This document shows, in pieces, positions 23,385 to 34,391 of a stretch of DNA of 64,000 nt. The notes beneath the pieces are model-generated. The model was not told the origin of the DNA and did no database searches. It was given only the letters and a program-made list of their open reading frames with translations. The DNA is from Acarospora socialis (taxonomy: Eukaryota; Ascomycota; Lecanoromycetes; Acarosporales; Acarosporaceae). Every line of letters starts with the position of its first letter. Position 1 is the first letter of the stretch. The translations under genes were made by a program, and so were the position numbers. The stretch lies in assembly GCA_025617375.2 (NCBI GenBank), contig JAMYGW020000007.1, forward strand, positions 1,116,001-1,180,000. Direction: 5' to 3'.

Positions 23385-24092
23385 TTAATATACCCCTTCC
23401 ATATTTGTTTGAAACGTGGGGGCGAACACAAAGAGCGTTGTTTATATCTGCTTCTGGCGTAGCAGATTCATTGCTGAACAGCTGTTTGTAAGATACCCAA
23501 GAGCCTTTAGTGCGACCGCAAAGGTGGTCAGTATATAGTTTTCGACTTCGTTAAACGGTGTTTATTACCCTCAGGGCTGTAGAAGATCAAGTAGTCATGC
23601 AACAGCCGATCAATCGAATCAACTAAGGTCTTAACCCCGTCAGCCTCAACTTCAAACTTGGTACCTGCCGGTGACCGTAGATTTCTAGAGCTTTCCAATC
23701 AGAGCACCTTACTTGACAATAGATAACTCACGACACCATTCTTCGACATACAGATCAGCGAGCTCTACGTTCTCCAGTCAGCAATTGCTATCAGGCGTCC
23801 TCTATCAGCAAACCAAGGTCAGTCGTGAAGTCAGCGCGAGTACGGGATGTTTCCGCTTCTTCCCTTCTACTCTTTTCACCTGATGAGAATCTTAGCTGGC
23901 ACCAGTCCTAGAAGACTTGTACTCTTTTTGCTGCGGATTAGCTTTGCTGGAGCATAGATCTCCCATACTCTGACCTCTTGATCATCTTATCCCTCAGTCT
24001 TTCAAGCCATTCAGCGGGATTCAAATCGCTGCTGCGTGCAAACTAGATTGAGACCGTATAGCTTATAATCCGTTTCAGCTCAGATCGAGAAG
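23385..24092. other. Intergenic region upstream of AHA1
   Basis: 708 bp, no supported gene. It contains the 3' end of the carboxypeptidase transcript and the AHA1 promoter. Confidence 0.45.
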
Positions 24093-25296
24093 ATGGTTCT
24101 GCACAACCCCAACAACTGGCATTGGGTAAACAAGGATGCTTCGGCATGGGCGCGAGAATATCTCGATCAGAACCTCGCAGGCATTGCAGCGGAGGAAGGG
24201 GATGTGTCGGCTAAGGTGGACAAGGTGTTGAGCATGGACGGCGACGTAGATGTCAACCAGCGGAAGGGCAAAGTCATTACGCTTTTCGACGTCAAAGTTC
24301 AACTGGAGTACTCAGGTGTGTACCGCAAAGGCAGTCTGTGGACCATCTAAGGCTAAGTTCCGCAGGCAAAAACAAAGATGATGAGGAAGTTAGTGGGACC
24401 ATCACCATCCCGGAGGTAGCGCATGACACAGAGGAAGATGAGTATGTCGTATGTTCCCTTACTTCTTCATCGTCGTATCCCCCATACCCAACTGCTAACC
24501 ACAATCGCCACTATAGTTCGACATCGACATATACTCCGAATCGACTTCGAAACAACCCGTGAAAGATCTCGTCCGGTCGAAACTCGTCCCTCAACTACGC
24601 AAACAACTCACCACGCTCGGCCCGGCACTGATCAAAGAGCACGGCAAGGACCTACAGCACGCACCGGACTCGAACCCATCCAGCGGCTTCGCCACCCCAA
24701 CCCACAACCCCGCCTCCTCCAGCACCTCCCACACCGCCGCAAAGTCATCCTCAGCCACCACCGCCCCCACAACAACAACCACCTCCCAATCCAGCTCCCA
24801 AGCCGCCCTCGTCAACACCACAACCGTAACCGACACCGAAGAATTCCGCACCACGGCCGCCGAGCTCTACCAGACCTTCACAGACCCCACCCGCCTCGCC
24901 GCCTTCACGCGGGCGCCGCCTAAGCTCTTCGAAGGCGCGCACGTCGGCGGTCGCTTCGAGCTGTTCGGCGGCAACGTGAGGGGCGAATACGCCGAGCTCG
25001 AGGAACCGGCGCGTATCGTGCAGAAGTGGCGGCTGCAGCAGTGGCCGGCGGGCCACTATTCGCGGCTGGAGATCCGCTTCGATCAGAATGATGTCGATGC
25101 CGTGACGGTGATGCGGGTCAACTGGGATGGTGTTCCCGTTGGGCAGGAGGAGGTTACGAGGAGGAACTGGGGGGAGTATTATGTTAGGAGTATTAAGACT
25201 ACGTTTGGGTGCGTTTCTGCTGTCTTTTTGAGAGGGTGGTTCGTGAGAGGTAAAGACTAACGTGATGTGCATTCTAGGTTCGGAACGATACTATGA
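24093..25296 (+). CDS. AHA1: Activator of Hsp90 ATPase, AHA1
   Basis: Four exons (24093-24315, 24366-24448, 24517-25208, 25278-25296) with consistent phases give 338 residues. The start MVLHNPNNWHWVNKDASAWA is the diagnostic Aha1 N-terminus; NNWHWV is the stretch known to stimulate Hsp90. The N-terminal domain carries EVSGTITIPEVAHDTEEDEY, a strongly conserved block. A Ser/Thr-rich linker (about 150-205) leads to the AHSA1 (SRPBCC-fold) domain with ELYQTFTDPTRLAAFTRAPP and the C-terminal NWGEYYVRSIKTTFGFGTIL. Aha1 bridges the Hsp90 dimer in the cytosol and speeds ATP hydrolysis. The last exon encodes only the final residues FGTIL, which are conserved in the family and confirm the splice. Confidence 0.95.
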
Positions 25297-26128
25297 TGAC
25301 GACAATACAAGAATATGTTGATGCCCGACACGGTAGGACGACATTGCGAGTGGTGACAATAGAAGCTCAGACAATGGAGACTCAAGACAGATAGGAGAAC
25401 TCAAATCTTTCGCAACCGTCGTCCTAGACATGTCACACTCCACATGCATAAGACATCTAATCCCCATCCCAAACCAAACAAAAGTATACTCACCATCACC
25501 CCCTCGCAAGCCCCACTCCAAATCCATATCCGCTCCAATCCTTACACCGCCCCTCCTCCCACTCCCTCCCTCCTCTCCAACGACTGATCAAGGCTCAGCC
25601 TGGCTCCAGACCGGCGACCCCTTGATGCATATGAATGAGATCTCGAAGCCCTACACAATAGACAACACGGTCCCCAACCCGCGGGGTTATGGGCCCGATG
25701 CGAGTTTCGACGAAGGTCCCGTCAGTGTTTCCCATGATGTTGATGTCGGGCTTACTCGTAGGAGAGGAGGGGTCAACGACGTAGGACGCTATTCTTACAG
25801 TCACACGTGCAGGATATCCAGTAGGAGGGAGGGAGATATATACAAGTACGTTTCAGTGCGGGTTGAGGTCACTGGGAACTGCTGAGAGGCATGTGCAAGG
25901 AGGGCGAGGGAAGACTATGCGTTTCGTTTCAGGTCAAGCGTATAGTGTAGGTCATGCTGGCTAAAATGGAGGATGTCGGGCGATGTTCTGTAGGCAAGAT
26001 ACGTGGTACATTGCCAACTATAAAATTGATATACGTGGATGCCCTAGTCATTAAGCATAACATAATCATTCCATTGGTATCCATCTTGCGTGTCGTTCGT
26101 TCCCGGAGTCGTCGTAGATTGCATAACC
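25297..26128. other. Intergenic region with overlapping open frames
   Basis: Open frames on both strands overlap between 25430 and 25885. The minus one (25595-25804) reads smoothly but lacks a start or a clear splice partner. I do not call a gene here. Confidence 0.4.
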
Positions 26129-26542
26129 TCAAATCTTAGTCACAACATCAGCGTGCTTGCCCTGCCCAAGTGCCCGATAATGCCTCGCCGCCAAGATCGT
26201 ATACGCCGCCGCACTGCTAACGCCACTGACGACGCTCGCGACCGCCTTGGTGACAGGCTCCGGGTCCAGGACCGCGATGCCGGTGCCGATCTGCGTGAGC
26301 GTACTGCCAGCGAGCTTGTACGTGATGGCGGCGGTGTCCTTGTCCCAGCCGGGGAAATCGCTCGTTTGGGCGGTGTACTGCTCAACGGACGCAAGGAACT
26401 TGGCTTCGGCGACGCTGGCGGAGCCGGAGCCGGCTTGAATGGAAGCTTGGATTTTGCGCAGCGCGGCGCGGACGAAGGTGGCGAGGGTGAAGAGACCCCA
26501 GATTTGTTGTATCCCGGTCGGGTCAGTCGGATGTCCGGCCAT
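26129..26542 (-). CDS. Small protein of unknown function
   Basis: A single open frame of 137 residues from an ATG. I do not recognise the family. The N-terminal half has an amphipathic-looking helix with hydrophobic face (GLFTLATFVRAALRKI), and the C-terminal half has two Ala/Val-rich segments (KAVASVVSGVSSAAAYTILA) that could be a membrane hairpin or a packed helical pair. A mid-region SDFPGWDKDTAAITYKLA looks conserved-like. No signal peptide. The even codon composition and length make it likely real; the overlapping plus-strand frame is the shadow. Confidence 0.5.
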   Translation of the reverse strand: MAGHPTDPTGIQQIWGLFTLATFVRAALRKIQASIQAGSGSASVAEAKFLASVEQYTAQTSDFPGWDKDTAAITYKLAGSTLTQIGTGIAVLDPEPVTKAVASVVSGVSSAAAYTILAARHYRALGQGKHADVVTKI

Positions 26543-26685
26543 TTACTGCGAGATCTTACTCACTACCCTTATTACCTAATATTTGACCTTTTGCACTTCG
26601 TGCTTAACCCAGTACCACATGCTCCAGGCAGTATGCTCTACTTTGTCTATCCATGACACATCTGCTTTCGGAGATGAAGGAGCTA

Positions 26686-28470
26686 TCAATCTTGAAGGGC
26701 CTTCGTCCGCTCTGGTCCCACCGGATGCCTTAGGGACTGACCAGATGCTAAAGACACAACATCTGTTCTAGCCTTAAGCAGTAGTGTCATACTGTGGGTA
26801 GCAGTTGTGACATCAGCATTCGAAACACGCGCTGCACTTGACGGCAAGGACTCTCCGGACGCTGACTTGGTATTTTTTAAAGAGTCTTTTGACACCACTC
26901 GCTCCAACATACGCTCATGAACCTTCTTGGCTGGATCATTCTTTCCCGAACCTTGAACATTCTTCTTAGATCGGTTATCGCATATACCGCTGATGCTATA
27001 TACGTAGGCAGAGATCTCGCCAGTAGGATAAACAATAGTGATCGCACCTGCAGCATCAGTCACAACATCTATATCTGGGTTATCCAGGAGGACTTGTCGG
27101 CCATTAATCGTTAGCCAAACGCTATCAGTACTGCTGATCTTGGTCTTCCACCCGCTAGTGCCAACATCCTTGAATCCAGAAGAACGACTCTTTGTCTTAT
27201 AGCACGTAAGCTTGATGTTTTTATCAAGTGATGTAATGTTGAACGGAGCGTGTTTCCAAACTAGAGTTTCATGTGCTTATTCCAGCAGAACGACGTTGTC
27301 CTCCGACGAGGCATCAATCGAGCTTTGATTGCCATCTGCAGCCAGGAAAGCAGAGAAGTAGCCACCCTGACCCTCGGGAAGCAAAGAGATAGGGGCCACG
27401 CTGGATTTCCCAAAGGATTTCAAGCTCGTGCTAACATATTCGACTAATAGCGACCTGTTGGACGCAAAGATCGAGATGAGCGCGTCCATTCCACCTGTTG
27501 GCGCGAACGACACTTCGAGATCTTTGATTCTCTGGAATAGTGGATCGTCTGAGTTCCTTCCGCGTCCCGGAAGGGCATGTCAGATGATGTAGAATGGGTG
27601 AGACCTGCTGCAATAACCACAAGATCCGTGTCACCGCCAGGCTCGAGAATACTGGCGATCCGTTGAGTCCCGAGAGCAGTGAGTGCCTCGTCGAGGTGCA
27701 AAACTCAGATACAGAACACTGACCTCTGGGTCAATTCAAAGATATTTCACGCAAACTCTTAATAGCCGTGAACTTGAGGCTCAGCCCTCCCTGGATGCTG
27801 TAAAGAGTAAGAACACCCTTATGTCCGCCGAGAGTGCCGCTGCGAATATACATGATAAAGTCGGCGTTCTCTCCGAGTTTCAGCTTCTTGTTAAGTTTCC
27901 AGGTGCCAATATCATCGCCAAGAACCAAGGCTACAATGGCCTGCGACTTTAAACTGTCGGAGGGCTCGTACGAAAAAACCATGGCTGGGTAAGAATTCTT
28001 GTCGGTGTCGGGCGAGCCCCGATATTGAAAGTGACTGAGATAAACTTTGTCTATTATGGCTCACCATGTAGATCTTCTTCAGCGAGTCCATAGTAATAGG
28101 CTGCGACACAATCAGAGACGAAAAGCAAAATCGGAGACTTTGGTAGTACTCGGGTTGCAGGGTCTCAAGACAAGTAGTATGTGCCAGTCTCCAGGACTCT
28201 CGACCACCACGGCCATATAGATCATATTCGATGAAAAGGATTGGACAGCATCAAAAGCGGTGATTGATCCCGTGCTGGGTCCAGTCCAAGAGACTTGATG
28301 AGATTGACCGTGTCATGTGTACAGCTGTCCCTCGCGGCTTGAAGCCTAGCATCAACAATGCGGACACAGATAAAAAGCATCAGCCCAACGCAGTCAGTAA
28401 CATAAGCAACGTAGTCATGGCGTGCGTGCACGTCTTCGGGCAGCTGATGTCGAGCTTCCCAGCCAGCCAT
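26686..28470 (-). pseudogene. Unrecognised multi-exon gene, apparently broken
   Basis: On the minus strand, several exon-like pieces join through introns with matching phases: 28100-28065, 27984-27751, 27703-27605, then a long piece from 27548 down to 26686. The reconstructed order is rich in alternating beta-like patterns, for example DIGTWKLNKKLKLGENADF, then LEPGGDTDLVVIAADDPLF, then VWKHAPFNITSLDKNIKL, then a part resembling an Ig-like strand pattern (VWLTINGRQVLLDNPDID). The last 120 residues are polar and Ser/Lys-rich. The frame appears interrupted at least once and the 5' end upstream of 28100 is not resolved, though coding-like sequence extends to about 28470. I do not know the family or function. 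It may be the remnant of a longer protein. Confidence 0.4.
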
Positions 28471-31400
28471 GTTGACCTTTAGCTAAGCTACCGATCTTCA
28501 GCCCGTCATGGTATCAAGCAGCAAGCGACCTTAAAGCTTAGCACTGACCATCTTCAGCCGGCCACAACGGGAAGAGAGACGGGCGAAATTCATCGAACCG
28601 AGTAGCGATTGACGTTGAAACCCAGCCCGAACAATGGCCTTCCAACCAGCCTTAACAGACCGGCAAGAGCTTCAGCAGATCTGGCAAGCCAGCCACAACC
28701 TCTCTTTTGGATACTAAGGTTTTGTGCAAACCTCATCCGGCATCTCCGTGTGGTGTCTTCACTATACCTGAAGGTCTCGAATGGATTGATGGGTTGGTGT
28801 AGCTTCATACGGTATCGAACGTTACTGAGGTTCCTCGTAAGTAACTGAAGTGGTTCAAGCCCACATGAGCTCGTATTCGTAATCATATCGAACGGACGGG
28901 AGTACTTGAGGCTATTGAACTAGCCTTGAAAAGGTGATTGGTATCGAGATAAAGCTGAATTACGAGTACCTTCATGGTCGTATCCTCGTATTAACGCTTA
29001 CGGCGGTAAAAACATGCCGATATTTGACGCCATTATTCACCTATTGTGTACCTTGTCTATCACCCTCTCGATCTGGACCGTCAACAATTCTAGACAACAC
29101 TTTCGTGTCCATTTTGGATCAACCACTGCTCTCGTAGTGATTTATTTCCTCTACTGGAGCATGCCTTGTCACCATTCAGTACACTGCAAGGTTTCCCCCT
29201 TTCGATGGTGCTGTTGAATGCAATTTACATTCGTAGCAGCGTGCTTAGGACGGAACCCATTTCCTTTCCAGGCTTGTCAGCCACGAAATAAGTATCATAG
29301 ATCGCTCCTCTCTAGACAAGTCAGGCCAGCGTTGAACATAGCAAAGCACCTCACACAATATATCACTCGTGAAAGAGGTATTGACAGTTACGGAACGTAT
29401 ACTTGATGATGGTGATCGCTTATGCCCTAATCCTGCCACTGCCGGAGAACAGCCTACGTACAAGTGTAGATAAGTGCTCGAAGTTTAACTGTAGCCATAT
29501 GAGACAGATAGACAAGGACATGATCACCGAACGATCTGGAAGCTTCTGAGTCTACCTCTGTCAAGCAACGATTAGATCGAAGGGGAATCCGAATCTACAG
29601 CACCACCGTTCAACGATCCGAAGATCATTCTGCATGCGCCAGATATCGAAGCATCGAGAATCACTCGGAAAGAACAATCTGGTCTCGAGGATCGACCTCG
29701 AGCAAAAGGCATTGATGGAATTCAATGGTATACGTGGTCCGAAATCAGGAGCCGCCGGGTGAGCGTCTCGCGGGCGCTTGCTCATACAGCGAGCGACAGC
29801 TACAGCTACGGCTTACATACAGCGGTGGAAATCCCGACTTCTCAGGTGACCCGGTGGCGGCGCCTCCATCTCAAACGTTGAGTGAGGCTGTGCTGGAGTT
29901 GGTGTACCATAGACTTAAGGCAGAAGGGAGAGACCAGATTGCAGAATCTGAGACTGAGACTGCGGAGCCGCTGGGAGCCGTACTCCTACATACTTCTCCT
30001 GCCTTACCGACTGGATTCGATCCCCCTGCGGCGGCACCTCGTCGATGGCGCTAAGGGAGAACCGATAGATCTCGGTGCGCAAGGACGAAGGTAGATCGTC
30101 ATCTCGTGCGAGGGTTGGGATTTATGGATTGTTGGATTTCTTTTTTCAGCTGTATGACGAGGTGAGCTATTCGTGGCGTTGTACCGAGTTGATCGCACAA
30201 GGGGCGTGAAACATATCTCAGATCCCAGGCAGGATAGATGTCTGGATTACCGTTTGCGGTCTTTTAGATATGTCGATCTGCAAGGCGAAGTATATGTGTA
30301 GGCTGGAATGTCTGTCGTCACCCTCAGGCAACACACTAGATGTGGCTGGTGCGAAGGTGGAGGTGGCGCTCAGCCTCAATTCACAAGCCCGGGCCACCCT
30401 TTGGACCTTTTTCAGCCTAGGTACGGTTTTCCACCGAGGCATGGCCTCCAAATCAGGAGTCTCCGCCAGCAGCCCAACCCCATCATTTCTTCGCCTTTAC
30501 TTTGACGGCGCAGCTGGTGTGACCGTACTCCGTAGGGTAAAGCAAATCACGGAGTAACAGCCTGTCCTCGGCATGTGCGTGGCCATGGCTGAGATAATGA
30601 TACTGCGGTCCCGGCCACCGGAGGCTTGTGACGGCCAACGGGCATGACTTCTCCATACTACTATCCTCCCTGCGCCTGATGAGTCAAGCGAACCATCCGC
30701 CATAACCGGTTCGCGATCATTTGCTCAAGTCGTACATGAGTCTGCATATCTCGTGCACATCTTGGCTAATAGAGGTCATAATCCACTCGCCGCCACAAAG
30801 AAGATAGTCAGCACGAGCCGGCCTCTCATCCGGTCTTTTCGTCCACTCAGGCCGGTGACTCTTCACCTTCTCATACTGTAGTTCATAATCTAAATTCTCC
30901 CCGTGCAGCTCCGCATGGCCGGGACTACCCTCCCTCGCATGACACCCAACCACCTCTGAAGACTCGACCCTTTGCAGCTCACCTGGAACGTGTCGCAGGT
31001 TGAACGGATCGAGAGCAGTTTCCAATGTTGGAGTGCAAGGGCGACGCAGGGGTAGGGACTATCTCTTATTGGATCACCCGGCTTGTTCAACCAGTCCAGT
31101 CAGGCGCTCCAGTCATTTCTCGAACAATCTTAGATGAAGGTGCAGCGAACTAAAAGCAGACTCTAATATGGCTGAAAATGGACTGTCAGGCCTCTGTTGG
31201 GTCAGATCCGAGGCTGTGATTGGATACATGCCGATGCTGAGGAAGGGAGGGTTGAAACGCGTTTGAGAGGGAGGGGGTGGGTTTTTCGCGTACAGGGATT
31301 ACCGCCCCGCGGTGTTCTGAACGCGCGCTAAGCACAGACGTTTGTTGGAGACTAACTTAGGCGACTGCACTTTCCCTTTCTTGTGCCGATACCCTTGCCC

Positions 31401-31601
31401 AATGATTCACCATCATCCCACCCAGGGACACTCGACAGCCACTCGGTTCCAGGTGTACAGGTGCAGGTGCAGCGTCCAAGTGCCAGTAACACATACGGAG
31501 GAGTGGGTGGAAGAGTGGAAGGAGATTAGTAGGAGTCACTGACTGGCTCCTGTGTTCACACGGCATGATTACTTTATTCTGTAGTTATCTGTACCGTTAT
31601 G
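28471..31601. other. Gene-poor region
   Basis: About 3.1 kb with no gene I can support. Open frames at 29725-30054 (+), 30270-30557 (+) and 30717-31025 (-) are 95-110 codons long without recognisable motifs. The last is listed separately as a weak candidate. No terminal repeats or transposase motifs were seen. Confidence 0.4.
30717..31025 (-). CDS. Weak candidate for a small hypothetical protein
   Basis: An open frame of about 102 codons with protein-like content (for example LCGGEWIMTSISQDVHEICR) but no ATG at its 5' end. It would need an upstream exon, and an acceptor (GAGATAG) lies just before it. No family is recognised. It is recorded because the composition is better than in the overlapping frames. 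Confidence 0.2.
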   Translation of the reverse strand: METALDPFNLRHVPGELQRVESSEVVGCHAREGSPGHAELHGENLDYELQYEKVKSHRPEWTKRPDERPARADYLLCGGEWIMTSISQDVHEICRLMYDLSK

Positions 31602-32382
31602 TCTTGTGCAGGCAGGGCTGGGGAACAAATACCTTAAGTATCCCCAGTTCGCCTCGCCTTCTACTTTCCACCTCATTCGAAGCCTTGACCAATTCATTTC
31701 ATTCACCACCACCACCATTCCTTGCCCCTCTCTCTATTGTTGTCTCCTTGCTGCGGTGAATAGAATAATATCTTATTTGACCACTCCGCCTTCCTCTCTT
31801 CTTTTCCTTACCACCGAACAGTAAGCACGTCGAAGATATCCCCCACCAATCGACGACCTTCAAGCACAGCCCGGGGCTTTTCCATAACAGAAGTAGCCTT
31901 CTGATACTGTGCAACTGCGGCATCTCCGAGCATCTTGACAGATCCTACCTTGACGGTAGACTTGTCGTTCCGACCTTTGCGCCTTCTTCACCAAGCCGAC
32001 ACAGCTTTATTTCCGCCGGACGGATAGCTGCTGCCAGAAACGACAATAATAATATCATCTAACGACCCGGACTTGACTCGACCGTTCTACCGTTGACCCA
32101 CGAGACAAGTTCAATCCTTTCAACCTCACGATTATAACTCGACGCATTCACGACTCAAGCCTTACGACCCTTGAAGGACGATTAATCTAATTCGCCCACA
32201 CCATTACACGAACAAGCACACCCCTCGCTCAGCCTAACACAGCACCAAGGCTACACGACCGATAGCCTGCTGCATTATCGATCGCCGAAGGCAATCGTCT
32301 CACATCACAGCCCAACACCGTTGCCTTTAAGCAGCTCTTAAGTCAGGCCTGACCCCCTCAAACATCGGGATACTCTGCAACA
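31602..32382 (+). promoter_or_regulatory. Long ATG-free leader of the cyclin gene
   Basis: Reading all 781 bases upstream of the cyclin start, no ATG occurs on the plus strand after the one at 31599. About twelve would be expected by chance. The tract is C/T- and A/C-rich, as fungal leaders are. This suggests a long 5' UTR kept free of upstream starts. A GTAAGC at 31821 could be a leader-intron donor. Confidence 0.6.
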
Positions 32383-33687
32383 ATGTCTTTCCCCTCGAGA
32401 GCCCAGAACGAGGCCGCACTGAACCAGTTTATCATGTTCCCCGTATCGCAAGACATGGTCAGCTACCTGGCTCAAAAAGCCTCCTCCGTCATTCGGTGTA
32501 AGCAGCCATCCTCTACCAGCAACCGAGACCGAGAACTACCCCCGACGCCACCTGCCACACCACCGCAAGACTCCGCTCCACGGACTTCCCAACAGGCACC
32601 TCTGCCAGCGTTGACGACGTTCATCCAATCGCTCGTCGACCGCTCACATGTTCAAGTACCGACTCTGATGACGTCCCTTGTCTACCTCTCACGTTTACGA
32701 GACCGTCTCCCACCGGTGGCTAAGGGTATGCCATGCACCGTGCACCGCATCTTCCTCGCTTCGCTCATCTTGGCGGCAAAGAACCTCAACGACTCAAGTC
32801 CGAAGAACAAGCACTGGGCGAGATATAGCTGTGTCAGGGGGTACGAAGGCTTTGGTTTCTCTGTCACAGAGGTCAATCTCATGGAGAGACAACTTCTCTT
32901 CCTCCTCGACTGGGATCTTCAAGTCACCAACGAAGATCTCTTTACACATCTGGAACCCTTCCTTGCTCCCATCAGAGTCAAGATCCAGTACAAGCAAGAG
33001 AAGGACGAGATGAAGCGTCTGGTCCAGGTCCGCGAGCAGGAACTCCGCAAGCAACAGCAGCGCGTTCTCGACGACGCCATGCAAGCGGAGGGTCGTGCCA
33101 AACTCGACCTGCAGGCCTCTGCGCCACTGCCGTCAATCGGCGTCTACGACTCTCCGGCAAGCTACTCCTCTCCGTACAGCATCAGCAATTACGAGCAATA
33201 CCCCTCGCAAACATCGCTGGTCTCACAGCCGACATATCCGCAACGACCGCGCCGAGCAAGGGAAGTCAGCTCTCGCCAACGCTCCATCTCTCCTCCCTCG
33301 GCTCTCGACGTCCCCGGCCTCGCAAGGAGCAGCACCGCGGGAACAAACCCTTCATCCCGTTCGTCCTCCGCCTCTCCTTCCTTCCGAGGCACCCCCGCAT
33401 CCAGTGTATCCTCCTACATCGACGAGGCCTACATCCGCACCGACGACGCGAAGTACGCTTACCTCGCCGCTTCAACAACTGACAGCCCTTCTACATCGTA
33501 CGTGCACATGACACGCCCGACTCTCAAAGCGCATCAGCTCAGCTACCAGAACGACGAGAAACCGGCCAAGAAACCTCGCACGACGGGCGGTAGTGGCGGC
33601 GGGAGTCTGATTAGTCGATTTCTGAACACCGCTACAGGTGGCTACGAACGGGCGACTAGTGCCAGGGCACGACCAACCGTGGTCTAG
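32383..33687 (+). CDS. Pho85-type cyclin (Pcl1/2-like, G1 cyclin)
   Basis: Single exon, 434 residues. The cyclin box spans about 70-195: [55 protein letters not shown], then [37 protein letters not shown]. This is the Pcl1/Pcl2-like arrangement, including the NDSSPKN loop and the ERQ.L.LLDW.L helix. A Lys/Glu/Gln-rich helix follows (about 205-235), and the rest is Ser/Pro-rich and probably disordered and phosphorylated. Such cyclins bind the kinase Pho85/PhoA to control G1 progression and polarity. The ATG at 32383 is the first in nearly 800 nt. The basic KKPR motif near residue 392 could help nuclear import. Confidence 0.88.
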   Translation: MSFPSRAQNEAALNQFIMFPVSQDMVSYLAQKASSVIRCKQPSSTSNRDRELPPTPPATPPQDSAPRTSQQAPLPALTTFIQSLVDRSHVQVPTLMTSLVYLSRLRDRLPPVAKGMPCTVHRIFLASLILAAKNLNDSSPKNKHWARYSCVRGYEGFGFSVTEVNLMERQLLFLLDWDLQVTNEDLFTHLEPFLAPIRVKIQYKQEKDEMKRLVQVREQELRKQQQRVLDDAMQAEGRAKLDLQASAPLPSIGVYDSPASYSSPYSISNYEQYPSQTSLVSQPTYPQRPRRAREVSSRQRSISPPSALDVPGLARSSTAGTNPSSRSSSASPSFRGTPASSVSSYIDEAYIRTDDAKYAYLAASTTDSPSTSYVHMTRPTLKAHQLSYQNDEKPAKKPRTTGGSGGGSLISRFLNTATGGYERATSARARPTVV

Positions 33688-34035
33688 CCCTCTTTACTGT
33701 GCCTCACATTTCCTTCTCGGTACGAAGCTGGCTCTCTCGCTCCACACGTACGGTAGTAACCGCACCGTGGGCGGGGCGGGGCAGCGCAGGGCAGGGGTAG
33801 AACGGAACCCATCACTTAGACGTCTTCCTTATTTTCTTTAATTTCCTTTGGCATTCCCCAACCGATCCAGTCAATCAGATCAGCAACATGACGACAAACC
33901 GGCAACGGTTTACATCTGGAATGAAACTCATGTCTCCCTTTGAACGCTTTTCCTTACCTTACAATACCCCCGAACGATCGAACGTGGCACGGTTTTCCTT
34001 AACTCATCTTAGACGGTTGCTTTCCTTGCTTTACT

Positions 34036-34060
34036 CGGACGGACGGACGGACAGACAGAC
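34036..34060. repeat. GGAC/AGAC microsatellite
   Basis: Four GGAC units followed by about three AGAC units, in non-coding DNA downstream of the cyclin. Confidence 0.8.
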
Positions 34061-34371
34061 CCCTACTGGCTAGGATCCCTCGGTCTCGGAGTGGCTGTCA
34101 TATCAGCTTGGGCATTTACACGGCGTTTTTCTTTTGGGGGCCCTGGTTAGGGGTGGCTGTTATTGGGTATTGGCCCCTGGAGATGGGTATCGGTACGGGG
34201 AGAGTGGGTTATCTGGGTACGGTGTCCGACTGGCTTTTCGCTGGACCATGGGGAACGGGATTGGGTTTGGCTTGTCGTGTCTTGTCTTGCCTTGGGACTA
34301 AGCAAAGGAAATGGATTGGACTAGATATAGCCCTCTACTTAATCAGCTCTAGCTTTAGCTGCATCCTCCAC

Positions 34372-34391
34372 TTACCTACCTACCTACTAAG
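34372..34391. repeat. CCTA-type microsatellite
   Basis: A run of ACCT/CCTA units. A complementary GGTA run lies about 400 bp downstream at 34780-34791, so the two are in inverted orientation. The short length argues against a mobile element. Confidence 0.7.

Noticed and set aside
25430-25885. Open frames on both strands between AHA1 and the small minus-strand gene
   Set aside because: The minus frame (25595-25804) reads smoothly but has no start, and no splice join extends it. The plus frame is Pro/Ser-rich and looks like chance. Neither has a motif.
29725-30557. Plus-strand open frames of about 95-110 codons in the gene-poor region
   Set aside because: No motifs, overlapping frames on the other strand, and no supportive splice pattern.
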